Origin: Deltaproteobacteria bacterium RBG_13_61_14
Lineage (GTDB): Bacteria; RBG-13-61-14
Assembly: GCA_001797815.1 (NCBI GenBank)
Contig: MGQK01000053.1
Location: forward strand, 118,422-132,528
Direction of reading: 5' to 3'
Length of the DNA: 14,107 bases
The translations under genes were made by a program, and so were the position numbers. Below the pieces are notes generated by a model that was not told the DNA's origin, made no database searches, and saw nothing but the letters and a program-made list of their open reading frames with translations. Positions 5,404-11,182 of this stretch are shown here, in pieces. The first letter of the stretch is position 1; each line of letters begins with the position of its first letter.

Positions 5404-6054
5404 AAATTGGCGCGATCGCGACCAGGGGTTAAAAATCATCAAGTCGCTGCGGACGAGTGGCTGTCCAACGAGGAGAAAATTCTCCAGGCGGCGCGGAGCC
5501 TGTTTTCGCGAAAGGGTTTCGCCGCGGTGACCACCCAGGAAGTGGCGGATAAGGCCGGGGTGGACAAACGTCTGGTCTTTTACCATTTCCAGACCAAAGA
5601 GAACCTCTATCTGCAAACCCTGGCCGTCTTTTTCCACCGGATCGAAACGCTGATGAAAAATTTTTCGCCGGCGGAACATCAGCCGACCGATCCCTGGCTC
5701 AGCTTGCTCCAATTCAGCGATAATTTCACGACTTTTGTGGCCCAGCACCAGGAGCCGATCCGGATCCTGATCCGGGAAATCATGGACGATGGCCCCTTCC
5801 TCGACCTCCTCACCAAGCGCTACTTCCAGCCCCTGTTCGGGGTGGGGAACCAGATCCTCAAGGACATGTTCCGGGGCCAGAAAAAACCCGAGCAACAACT
5901 GCTCCATTTCCTGGTCAGCTTCGGCGGCGCCAACCTCCTTTATTTCATGATCGAGCCTTTGCTCCGCCGGCTCGGGACCGCGGATCCCCTGGACGCCGAG
6001 AACCTGGAGAAGCGTAAAGAGGAGATGCGGAGACTTATCGCTCGGAACCTCTAA
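5395..6054 (+). CDS. TetR/AcrR family transcriptional regulator of the catabolic operon
   Basis: The product has 219 residues and a normal TetR layout. The N-terminal helix-turn-helix domain spans about residues 25-72 (EEKILQAARSLFSRKGFAA, then TTQEVADKAGVDKRLVFYHF, then KENLYLQTL). A helical ligand and dimer domain (about 75-219) follows. Start is GTG at 5395 or the adjacent GTG at 5398; neither has a Shine-Dalgarno, consistent with the near-leaderless promoter at 5357-5385. It precedes the SDR gene on the same strand with only 35 bases between. Acyl-CoA-responsive TetR proteins (FadR/PsrA-like) commonly control such operons, so an acyl-CoA ligand is a reasonable guess but is not shown by sequence. 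Matching operator candidates lie at its own start and just after its stop. Confidence 0.93.
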   Translation: MVKKLARSRPGVKNHQVAADEWLSNEEKILQAARSLFSRKGFAAVTTQEVADKAGVDKRLVFYHFQTKENLYLQTLAVFFHRIETLMKNFSPAEHQPTDPWLSLLQFSDNFTTFVAQHQEPIRILIREIMDDGPFLDLLTKRYFQPLFGVGNQILKDMFRGQKKPEQQLLHFLVSFGGANLLYFMIEPLLRRLGTADPLDAENLEKRKEEMRRLIARNL

Positions 6055-6072
6055 TTTCACCAATTGGTGAAA
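6055..6072. promoter_or_regulatory. Candidate TetR operator O2, perfect 18-bp palindrome before the SDR gene
   Basis: TTTCACCAATTGGTGAAA is a perfect palindrome filling most of the 35-base gap between the tetR stop and the SDR start. It is similar to the sequence over the tetR start (5386-5403). I found no convincing -35/-10 pair for a separate SDR promoter, so O2 could cover a weak promoter or act as a roadblock to readthrough from tetR. Confidence 0.7.
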
Positions 6073-6089
6073 AAAAGGGGAGCAGGAAC

Positions 6090-6941
6090 ATGGGACTAGT
6101 GGAAGGTAAAGTGGCGATTGTCACCGGCGCCGGCCGGGGCATTGGCCGGGGCGAGGCCATCCTGCTCGCGGCCGAGGGCGCTAAAGTTTTAGTCAACGAC
6201 CTGGGCGTGGAGCTGGACGGCTCGGGCCGGGACCAGAAGCTGGCGGACCGGGTGGTGGAAGAGATCCGGGCCGAGGGCGGGGAAGCGGTGGCCGACTTCG
6301 AGAGCGTGGCCGACCACCAGGCGGCCAAGCGGATCATTGACGCCGCGGTCGCCCAGTTCGGCCGGCTCGACATCCTGGTCAACAATGCCGGCTTTTTGCG
6401 CGACAAGATGATCTACAACCTCGACGAGGAAATGTGGGACTCGGTGATCGCGGTGCATCTCAAGGGCGCCTTTAACCTGGGCAAGTGGGCCTGCCGCTAC
6501 TTCCGCGAAAAGGGCGAGGCCGGCCGCATCATCAACACCACTTCCGCGGCCGGCCTGATCGGGAACGTGGGCCAGTCCAACTACGGCGCGGCCAAGGCCG
6601 GGATCGCCAACCTGACCCTCACCTGGTCGCGGGAGATGGAGAAGTATAACGTGACCGTGAACGCGATCGCTCCCGCGGCCCGCACCCGCATGACCGAGTC
6701 CGCCTTTGGCCAGCTGGAGGCGCCGGCCGAGGACGAGTTCGACTCCATGCACCCGGACAATGTGGCGCCGCTGGTGGTTTACCTGGCCAGCGACGCGGCG
6801 GCGCATCTAACCGGCCAGGTGTTCGGCATCTCCGGCGGCGACATTGACCAATACGAGGTCTGGCAGGTGAAAAAGAGCCTCTCCCAAGAGAGCCGCTGGA
6901 ACCCGGCCGAGCTGGTTGAAAAAATGAAAGGCTGGGCTTGA
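6090..6941 (+). CDS. SDR-family (3R)-hydroxyacyl-CoA dehydrogenase, MFE-2/HSD17B4-like
   Basis: The product has 283 residues. It has the Rossmann glycine motif TGAGRGIG (12-19), an aspartate after strand 2 (VNDLG, D37) that favours NAD over NADP, NNAG (98-101), and the catalytic Ser152, Tyr165, Lys169 (TTSAAG, SNYGAAKAG). The wording VLVNDLG, RVVEEIRAEGGEAVADFESV, GNVGQSNYGAAKAG and NAIAPAARTRMTE is typical of the dehydrogenase domain of peroxisomal multifunctional enzyme 2 and its bacterial relatives. These oxidise (3R)-hydroxyacyl-CoA to 3-ketoacyl-CoA; some work on steroid side chains. GGGGAG at 6077-6082 supports the ATG. The next genes encode the matching hydratase halves, which supports this reaction over FabG-type reduction. 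The acyl substrate is unknown. Confidence 0.9.
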   Translation: MGLVEGKVAIVTGAGRGIGRGEAILLAAEGAKVLVNDLGVELDGSGRDQKLADRVVEEIRAEGGEAVADFESVADHQAAKRIIDAAVAQFGRLDILVNNAGFLRDKMIYNLDEEMWDSVIAVHLKGAFNLGKWACRYFREKGEAGRIINTTSAAGLIGNVGQSNYGAAKAGIANLTLTWSREMEKYNVTVNAIAPAARTRMTESAFGQLEAPAEDEFDSMHPDNVAPLVVYLASDAAAHLTGQVFGISGGDIDQYEVWQVKKSLSQESRWNPAELVEKMKGWA

Positions 6942-6950
6942 TCGGGACCC

Positions 6951-6973
6951 GCCCTTGCTTCGCAAGAGTGGGC
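6951..6973. repeat. Small interrupted hairpin between SDR and MaoC genes
   Basis: GCCC-TTGC-TTC-GCAA-GAGT-GGGC folds into a short stem in the 49-base gap before the first MaoC gene. It resembles other short palindromes here and could affect mRNA processing. No T-run follows it. Confidence 0.4.
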
Positions 6974-6990
6974 TACAAAGAGGAAAAGAG

Positions 6991-7440
6991 ATGGCGGACA
7001 GAAATCTGATTGGCAAGGAGACCCCGCCGGGCCGGGCCGAGGCCAAGGCGGAGGAAATGATCGCCTTTGCCCAGGCGGTGGGCGATCTTCAGCCGGAATA
7101 CCTGGACGAGGCCGCGGCCAAGCGGGCCGGATTCCAGGGCCTGGTCGCGCCGCCCACTTTTCCCATGCGCTTCCTGTTTGACGCGCTCGACCCGGACCTC
7201 TTCTTCGAGCTGGGCCTCAACCTGGCCGGGATCGTGCACGCGGAGCAGGAGTTCATCTACCAGCGGCCGATCATAGCCGGCGAGAAGTTCGTGATCTTCG
7301 GCAAGGTGCACGACATCTGGGAAAAGGAAGGCAAGAGCGGGGTGCTGGACTTTGTTACCTTTGAAGCGACCGGCCTGGAAGAAAAAAGCAAGGAGCACGT
7401 TTTCACCGCCCGGATGACGCTGATCTCTCGCCGGGCTTGA
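6991..7440 (+). CDS. MaoC-like hotdog protein, non-catalytic half of a hydratase 2
   Basis: The product has 149 residues from the ATG at 6991, preceded by AGGAAAAGAG; an upstream in-frame start at 6955 has no better site. It is a single hotdog fold of the MaoC dehydratase N-terminal / FAS1-like type: helix AEEMIAFAQAVGDLQPEYLDEAAAKRAGF, then VAPPTFPM, then the strand-rich part VHAEQEFIYQRPIIAGEKF. At the active-site position it reads GDLQPEY (D32 to Y37), where catalytic members have a histidine in place of the tyrosine. That suggests a substrate-binding partner, as in two-subunit hydratases (HadA/HadB, ChsH1/ChsH2) and the N-half of eukaryotic hydratase 2. Its expected partner is the next gene. 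Confidence 0.85.
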   Translation: MADRNLIGKETPPGRAEAKAEEMIAFAQAVGDLQPEYLDEAAAKRAGFQGLVAPPTFPMRFLFDALDPDLFFELGLNLAGIVHAEQEFIYQRPIIAGEKFVIFGKVHDIWEKEGKSGVLDFVTFEATGLEEKSKEHVFTARMTLISRRA

Positions 7441-7444
7441 AGAA

Positions 7445-7527
7445 AGGCTTTAGGCTTTAGACGTTAGGCACTAGACCCAAGTGAGGATGCATCTTCCCTA
7501 AAGTCTAATGTCTAATGCCTAAAGCCT
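7445..7527. repeat. Inverted pair of NNTAGRC 7-mer repeats between the MaoC genes
   Basis: The left arm (7445-7476) reads as 7-base units TTTAGGC, TTTAGAC, GTTAGGC, ACTAGAC. The right arm (7498-7527), reverse-complemented, reads TTTAGGC, ATTAGAC, ATTAGAC, TTTAG. The arms agree at about 25 of 30 positions, with most differences in the first bases of units. The right arm ends 12 bases before the second MaoC ATG, and both flanking genes should be on one transcript, so the stem would sit next to that gene's ribosome site. Confidence 0.8.
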
Positions 7528-7539
7528 GTGAGAAAGAAG

Positions 7540-7965
7540 ATGGCTAATACAAAACTGAAATTTAATGAGATTTCCGTGGGCCAGGAGTTCGCGGCCTGGG
7601 AGCGGGGGGATCTCAACATTGAATTGTTCCAGGCCTATGGCGAGGCCTCGGGCGACGGCAACCCCATGCACACTGACGAGGAATACGCCCGCGACCTGGG
7701 CTATCCGGGGGTGTTCGCCCAGGGCATGTTGATCATGGCCTTTGCCGCCAAATACCTGACCGACCTTTTCGGCGTGGGCGCGATCCAGCGCATCCATTCG
7801 CGCTTCCGAAGACAGACCTGGCCGGGCGAGACGCTGCGGTTTGTGGCGACCGTGACCAAGAAGTCGCAAGAGGGCGGAAAGAACCTGGTGACCGTGGACC
7901 TGAAGGGCGCCAACCGGGAAGGGGAGGAAAAACTTCTGGGCGAGGCCGTGCTCTTAGCGGACTAG
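7540..7965 (+). CDS. MaoC-like enoyl-CoA hydratase, catalytic half (R-specific)
   Basis: The product has 141 residues from the ATG at 7540 (AGAAAG upstream); an in-frame GTG at 7528 falls within the repeat arm and is less likely. The hydratase 2 active-site motif is complete: SGDGNPMHTD with D39, N41 and H44, followed by GYPGVFAQGM and AFAAKYLTDLFG. These residues add water to trans-2-enoyl-CoA giving (3R)-hydroxyacyl-CoA, the substrate of the SDR encoded upstream. Aligned with the preceding gene, GDGNPMH here corresponds to GDLQPEY there, so one subunit appears catalytic and the other not. A heteromer of the two products is the natural prediction. Homodimeric PhaJ-like action is the alternative. 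Confidence 0.9.
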   Translation: MANTKLKFNEISVGQEFAAWERGDLNIELFQAYGEASGDGNPMHTDEEYARDLGYPGVFAQGMLIMAFAAKYLTDLFGVGAIQRIHSRFRRQTWPGETLRFVATVTKKSQEGGKNLVTVDLKGANREGEEKLLGEAVLLAD

Positions 7966-7975
7966 AAAGAATTAA

Positions 7976-8048
7976 CCACCAAGGCACAAAGACACCAAGG
8001 AGCATAACAGATTTTCTTAAGCTTTGAGTCTTAGTGTCTTTGTGGTGG
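7976..8048. repeat. Inverted pair of NCACNAAG repeats upstream of the thiolase gene
   Basis: The left arm (7976-8000) is made of NCACNAAG units (CCACCAAG, GCACAAAG, ACACCAAG). The right arm (8030-8048) reverse-complements to CCACC, ACAAAG, ACACTAAG, the same series lacking five bases. The loop is about 30 bases. The right arm ends 22 bases before the thiolase start and 11 before its GAGG ribosome site. Confidence 0.8.
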
Positions 8049-8070
8049 AAAAGATCTTCGAGGTAAAGAG

Positions 8071-9327
8071 ATGCCGGAACTGAGAGAAGTGGTGATCGTG
8101 GACGCGGTGCGCACGCCGTTCGGCCGCGGGCACAAGGAGAAGGGGTATCTCCGCAACCTGCGCTCGGACGACATGGGCGTCTTGGTGCTCCAGGAGATCG
8201 TGAAGCGCACCGGGGTGGACCCGGCCGAAATCGAGGAAGTGATCCTGGGCGCGGTCGAGCAACTCGGCGAGCAGGCCCACCCGGCCCGCAACTGTCTGGT
8301 GCTGGCCCACTACCCCTTCGAGGTGGCCGGGCTCTCGGTGGAGCGGGCCTGCGTGACCGCGATGAGCGCGGTGCACGTGGCCGCGCTCAGCATCATGGCC
8401 GGGCTGGGCGACATCTACGTGGCCGGCGGCATTGACAGCATGACCCATATCACCCTGCCGGTGGTCACGATGGACACCGACTTTGACGAGCTCTTGAAGG
8501 AGCCGGGCACCATGCTCAGCTCCATGAACCCCAACCCCCGCATGTATGAGGACCTGAACCCGCTCGAGCTGGTGGGCGGGATCACGGCCGAGAAGCTGGT
8601 GCAGATGTTCAAGATCACCCGCGAGGAGATGGACCACTGGGCGGTGATGAGCAACCTCCGGGCGGTGGCCGCGCAGAAAGCGGGCAAGCTCAAGCAAGAG
8701 ATCATGCCGGTCCCGGCCCACGACCTGGAAGGCAAGGAGTTCATGCTCGACTTTGACCAGAGTCCGCGGGCCGACACCACTTACGAAAAGTGCGCCAAGC
8801 TGCCCACGCCCTTCATGCCCGAGGGCGGGACCGTCACCGCGGCCAGCTCTTCCGGCCAGGCCGACGGCGGGGCCGTGTGCATGCTGATGAGCAAGGAAAT
8901 GGCCCGGAAGAAAGGGCTCAAGCCTTTCGCCACCATCCGGGCCATGGCCGTGGCGGGTTGCGACCCGACCATCATGGGCTGGTCGGTGGTGCCGGCCACC
9001 CGCAAGGCGCTCCAGCGCGCCGGGATGACCGTTGACCAGATGGAGGTGATCGAGATCAACGAGGCCTTTGCCTGCGTGCCCATCGTGTTCATGAAGGAGT
9101 TCGGGGTCACCTCCAACGAGCGCATCAACGTGAACGGCGGGGCCTGCGCCATCGGGCACCCGGTGGGCGCGACCGGGGCGCGGCTGGTGGGGCACCTGGC
9201 CTACGAGATGAACCGGCGCCAGAACCGCTTCGGCCTGGCCACCATCTGCGGCGGCTACGGCCAGGGCGGGGCCACCATCCTCGAGCGGGAGGATTACAAT
9301 TGGGGCGAGTATCGGAAGATAAGATAA
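8071..9327 (+). CDS. Thiolase (acetyl-CoA C-acyltransferase)
   Basis: The product has 418 residues, a full-length degradative thiolase. Catalytic residues are present: nucleophile Cys94 (VERACVTAMSAV), Asn330 in NEAFA, His363 in AIGHPVGATGAR and Cys393 in ICGGYGQGG. The N-terminus VVIVDAVRTPFGR is canonical. The nucleophile loop (ACVTAM) differs from the CGSG of FadA/acetoacetyl-CoA thiolases and looks nearer the trifunctional-enzyme beta-subunit type, but I cannot settle the subfamily by eye. It would split 3-ketoacyl-CoA with CoA to release acetyl-CoA, or propionyl-CoA if the chain is branched. GAGG at 8060-8063 supports the ATG. It follows the hydratase-dehydrogenase set and closes the beta-oxidation turn. 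Confidence 0.94.
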   Translation: MPELREVVIVDAVRTPFGRGHKEKGYLRNLRSDDMGVLVLQEIVKRTGVDPAEIEEVILGAVEQLGEQAHPARNCLVLAHYPFEVAGLSVERACVTAMSAVHVAALSIMAGLGDIYVAGGIDSMTHITLPVVTMDTDFDELLKEPGTMLSSMNPNPRMYEDLNPLELVGGITAEKLVQMFKITREEMDHWAVMSNLRAVAAQKAGKLKQEIMPVPAHDLEGKEFMLDFDQSPRADTTYEKCAKLPTPFMPEGGTVTAASSSGQADGGAVCMLMSKEMARKKGLKPFATIRAMAVAGCDPTIMGWSVVPATRKALQRAGMTVDQMEVIEINEAFACVPIVFMKEFGVTSNERINVNGGACAIGHPVGATGARLVGHLAYEMNRRQNRFGLATICGGYGQGGATILEREDYNWGEYRKIR

Positions 9328-9337
9328 AGAATTTTTT

Positions 9338-9592
9338 AACACAGAGAACACAGAGGGCACAGAGTAAGAAGAAAATTTGGGGTTTAAGGGCCTGTTGCCC
9401 AAACCGGATTGATGATTCCTGGGTAGGGGCGCGGCTTGCCGCGCCCAATCAAATCAGGATGATGGGCAGGGCAAGCCCTGCCCCGACGGACTAAAACACG
9501 ACAGAAAATGATTTCGGCAACAGGCCCTTAAGAAAGCAAAAGAATTTCTTTTTTAGCATAAAAATCTCTGTGTGCTCTGTGCGCTCTGTGTT
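9338..9592. repeat. Inverted pair of NNCACAGAG 9-mer repeats enclosing a second element
   Basis: The left arm (9338-9364) is three units of NNCACAGAG (AA, AA, GG as variable bases). The right arm (9566-9592), reverse-complemented, is again three units (AA, CG, CA). The arms agree at 23 of 27 positions and every difference lies on the two variable bases. The loop of about 200 bases contains the whole element at 9384-9531. Together they fill the 287-base gap between thiolase and acyl-CoA dehydrogenase. Translations give peptides like LCALCVLCV, an artefact of the repeat. Confidence 0.88.
9384..9531. repeat. 148-bp element with 16-bp perfect inverted ends and two palindromes
   Basis: TTAAGGGCCTGTTGCC (9384-9399) is exactly reverse-complemented at 9516-9531. 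Inside are GGGCGCGGC-TT-GCCGCGCCC (9427-9446, preceded by GTAG) and GGGCAGGGC-AA-GCCCTGCCC (9464-9483). Both have 9-bp arms and a 2-base centre, the same design as the pair at 5072-5122. It sits wholly inside the NNCACAGAG pair, which points to stepwise insertion. No coding capacity is evident. Confidence 0.8.
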
Positions 9593-9614
9593 TAAATCCT
9601 GAAGGAGTTGAAAA

Positions 9615-10784
9615 ATGGATTTTCGGTTGTCAGAGGAAGAGCAACAGGTCCGGGACGCGGTCCAGAAGTTCATGGAGCGCGAGGTGCTGCCCCTGGAGGA
9701 GAAGCACAAGGAAACGGTCTGGGAAGGCCGGTTCACCGAGGAGGTGCGGGCGCTGGGCGCCCAGGTGCGCAAGAAGTCGGTGGAGCTGGGCTACTACACC
9801 CTGCACCTGCCGGAGTCGGCGGGCGGCGGGGGCCTCAGCCACGTGGCCCTGACCGCGGTGCGGGAGGCGATCGCCAGCTCCGGCACCGTCATCCTCGGCC
9901 TCTATGTCCTCGGGGACCCGCCCATGGGCCCGACCGGGATGCTGATCGCCTGCACGCCGTTTCAGAAAGAGAAATACCTCGAGCCGCTGATGAAAGGCGA
10001 GAAGACCACCTGCTTTGCCCTGACCGAGCCGGGAGCCGGCTCGGACGTGGCCGCGATCAAGACCCGGGCCGTGAAAAAAGGGGACCAGTACATCCTCAAC
10101 GGCCAAAAGCATTTCATCTCCAACGGGCCCTATTGCGACTTTGCCCAGGTCTTTGTCATGACCGACCCGGCCAAGGGCCTGAAAGGCGGCTGCTCGCTGT
10201 TCCTGGTGGACGCGGACACGCCCGGCTTCACCCGGCGGCTGCAGAAATCCATGGGCGATGACGACTTCCAGGCCGAGTTTTTCTTCGAGGACTGCGCGGT
10301 GCCGGCCGCGAACCTGGTGGGCACCGAGGGCTTGGGCTTTGTCGAGGCGATGAAGTGGCTGAGCGCCGAGCGGCTGATCGTGGCCATCAACGGCGTGGGC
10401 ATCGCCCAATATCTCCTCGACCTGGGCGTGGACTACGCCAAGGTGCGCGAGCAGTTCGGCCAGCCGATCAAGAACTTCCAGGCCATCCAGTGGATGCTGG
10501 CCGACGTGGCCACCGAGATCTACGCCGCCCGCTGGATGACCTACCATTGCGCCTGGCTGATTGACCAGGGCCAGAACGCGATGCGGGAAATCTCCATGGC
10601 CAAGCTCTTCGCCTCGGAGATGGCCTTTACCGCCGCGGACAAGATCCTGCAGGTGCACGGCGGCATGGGCTACATGAAGGAGCTGCCGGTCGAGCGCCTG
10701 TTCCGCCTGGCCCGCCTGCTCCGCATCGGCGGCGGGACTTCGGAGATCCAGCGCTGGGTGATTGCCAGGTCGCTGGGACTTTAA
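9615..10784 (+). CDS. Acyl-CoA dehydrogenase, isovaleryl/long-chain-type catalytic base
   Basis: The product has 389 residues, normal for the family. It has the N-terminal helical domain (MDFRLSEEEQQVRDAVQKFM), the flavin/substrate motif CFALTEPGAGSD, NGQKHFISNG, and the C-terminal helices with VREQFGQPI, QVHGGMGYMKELPVERLFR and GGTSEIQRWVIAR. The medium-chain-type catalytic glutamate just before GTSEIQR is glycine here (G373). A glutamate is instead at Glu252 (SAERLIVA), where isovaleryl- and long-chain acyl-CoA dehydrogenases place it. The enzyme should be active, introducing the trans-2 double bond and passing electrons to ETF. AAGGAG at 9602-9607 sets the start. A branched, long or ring-bearing acyl-CoA would fit, but the substrate is not determined. 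Confidence 0.94.
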   Translation: MDFRLSEEEQQVRDAVQKFMEREVLPLEEKHKETVWEGRFTEEVRALGAQVRKKSVELGYYTLHLPESAGGGGLSHVALTAVREAIASSGTVILGLYVLGDPPMGPTGMLIACTPFQKEKYLEPLMKGEKTTCFALTEPGAGSDVAAIKTRAVKKGDQYILNGQKHFISNGPYCDFAQVFVMTDPAKGLKGGCSLFLVDADTPGFTRRLQKSMGDDDFQAEFFFEDCAVPAANLVGTEGLGFVEAMKWLSAERLIVAINGVGIAQYLLDLGVDYAKVREQFGQPIKNFQAIQWMLADVATEIYAARWMTYHCAWLIDQGQNAMREISMAKLFASEMAFTAADKILQVHGGMGYMKELPVERLFRLARLLRIGGGTSEIQRWVIARSLGL

Positions 10785-10786
10785 AG

Positions 10787-10809
10787 GGAACCGGTTTTAA
10801 ACCGGTTCC
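10787..10809. repeat. Palindrome with GGAACCGGTTT arms between dehydrogenase and SCP-2 genes
   Basis: GGAACCGGTTT (10787-10797) and AAACCGGTTCC (10799-10809) are perfect 11-bp arms around a single T. As RNA this gives an 8-bp GC-rich stem with a 7-base loop, and a run of seven T begins five bases later. It could be a weak terminator or processing site lowering or protecting the downstream mRNA. Similar palindromes recur in other genomes, so it may simply be a dispersed repeat. Confidence 0.6.
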
Positions 10810-10842
10810 ACTCATTTTTTTGAAATCAGGAGGTAAGGAAAA

Positions 10843-11172
10843 ATGGCAGTCAGTTCGCCCAAGGAATTCATGGAAACGGTTTTGCCGGGCAAGTTGCTGC
10901 CGGAGAAACTGGCCGGCCTGGACCTGACCCTGCAGTTCAGCATCACCGGCGAGAAAGGCGGGGAGTGGGTCCTGATCATCAAGGACAACAAGGCCGAGAT
11001 CAAGGCCGGCACCGTCGAGAACCCCAAGATCACCTTGAAGATGAAGGACGAGGACTACCTGAAGCTGGTCAACGGGGAGCTCTCGGGCCAGAAGGCCTTC
11101 ATGTCGGGCAAGCTCAAGTTCAAGGGCGACATGAATACCGGGATCAAGCTGCAGAAGCTCGGGATCATTTAA
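10843..11172 (+). CDS. Free-standing SCP-2 (sterol carrier protein 2) domain protein
   Basis: The product has 109 residues, one SCP-2 domain and nothing else. The pattern is clear: GLDLTLQFSITGEKGGEWVL, then IKDNKAEIKAGTVENPKITLKMKDEDYLKLVNGELSGQKAFMSGKLKFKGDM, ending in the ligand-tunnel helix IKLQKLG. SCP-2 domains bind hydrophobic acyl-CoAs, lipids or sterols. In eukaryotes the domain is fused to MFE-2 (SDR-hydratase-SCP2) or to a thiolase (SCP-x); here it is separate but in the same operon as those enzymes. It has no signal peptide and is probably cytoplasmic, possibly presenting acyl-CoA substrate. AGGAGG at 10828-10833 is strong, which may mean high expression. Ligand unknown. Confidence 0.92.
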   Translation: MAVSSPKEFMETVLPGKLLPEKLAGLDLTLQFSITGEKGGEWVLIIKDNKAEIKAGTVENPKITLKMKDEDYLKLVNGELSGQKAFMSGKLKFKGDMNTGIKLQKLGII

Positions 11173-11182
11173 GTTTAGCGAT

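Noticed and set aside
6029-6057. Separate promoter for the SDR gene ending in TAATTT
   Set aside because: No acceptable -35 lies 16-18 bases upstream, so it is not supported by sequence.
5386-6063. 225-codon minus-strand ORF over tetR
   Set aside because: Antisense to a clear TetR-family regulator that has its own promoter and operator.
8017-9402. 461-codon minus-strand ORF over the thiolase
   Set aside because: Antisense shadow of a complete thiolase with all catalytic residues; composition is typical of shadow frames.
9125-9494. ORFs giving LCALCVLCV-like or GAR-type peptides in the thiolase-dehydrogenase gap
   Set aside because: They are translations of the NNCACAGAG and GGGCGC palindromic repeats, a known source of spurious genes.
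9608-10658. Long ORFs in other frames over the acyl-CoA dehydrogenase, both strands
   Set aside because: They overlap a full-length, motif-complete dehydrogenase and show no recognisable domain.
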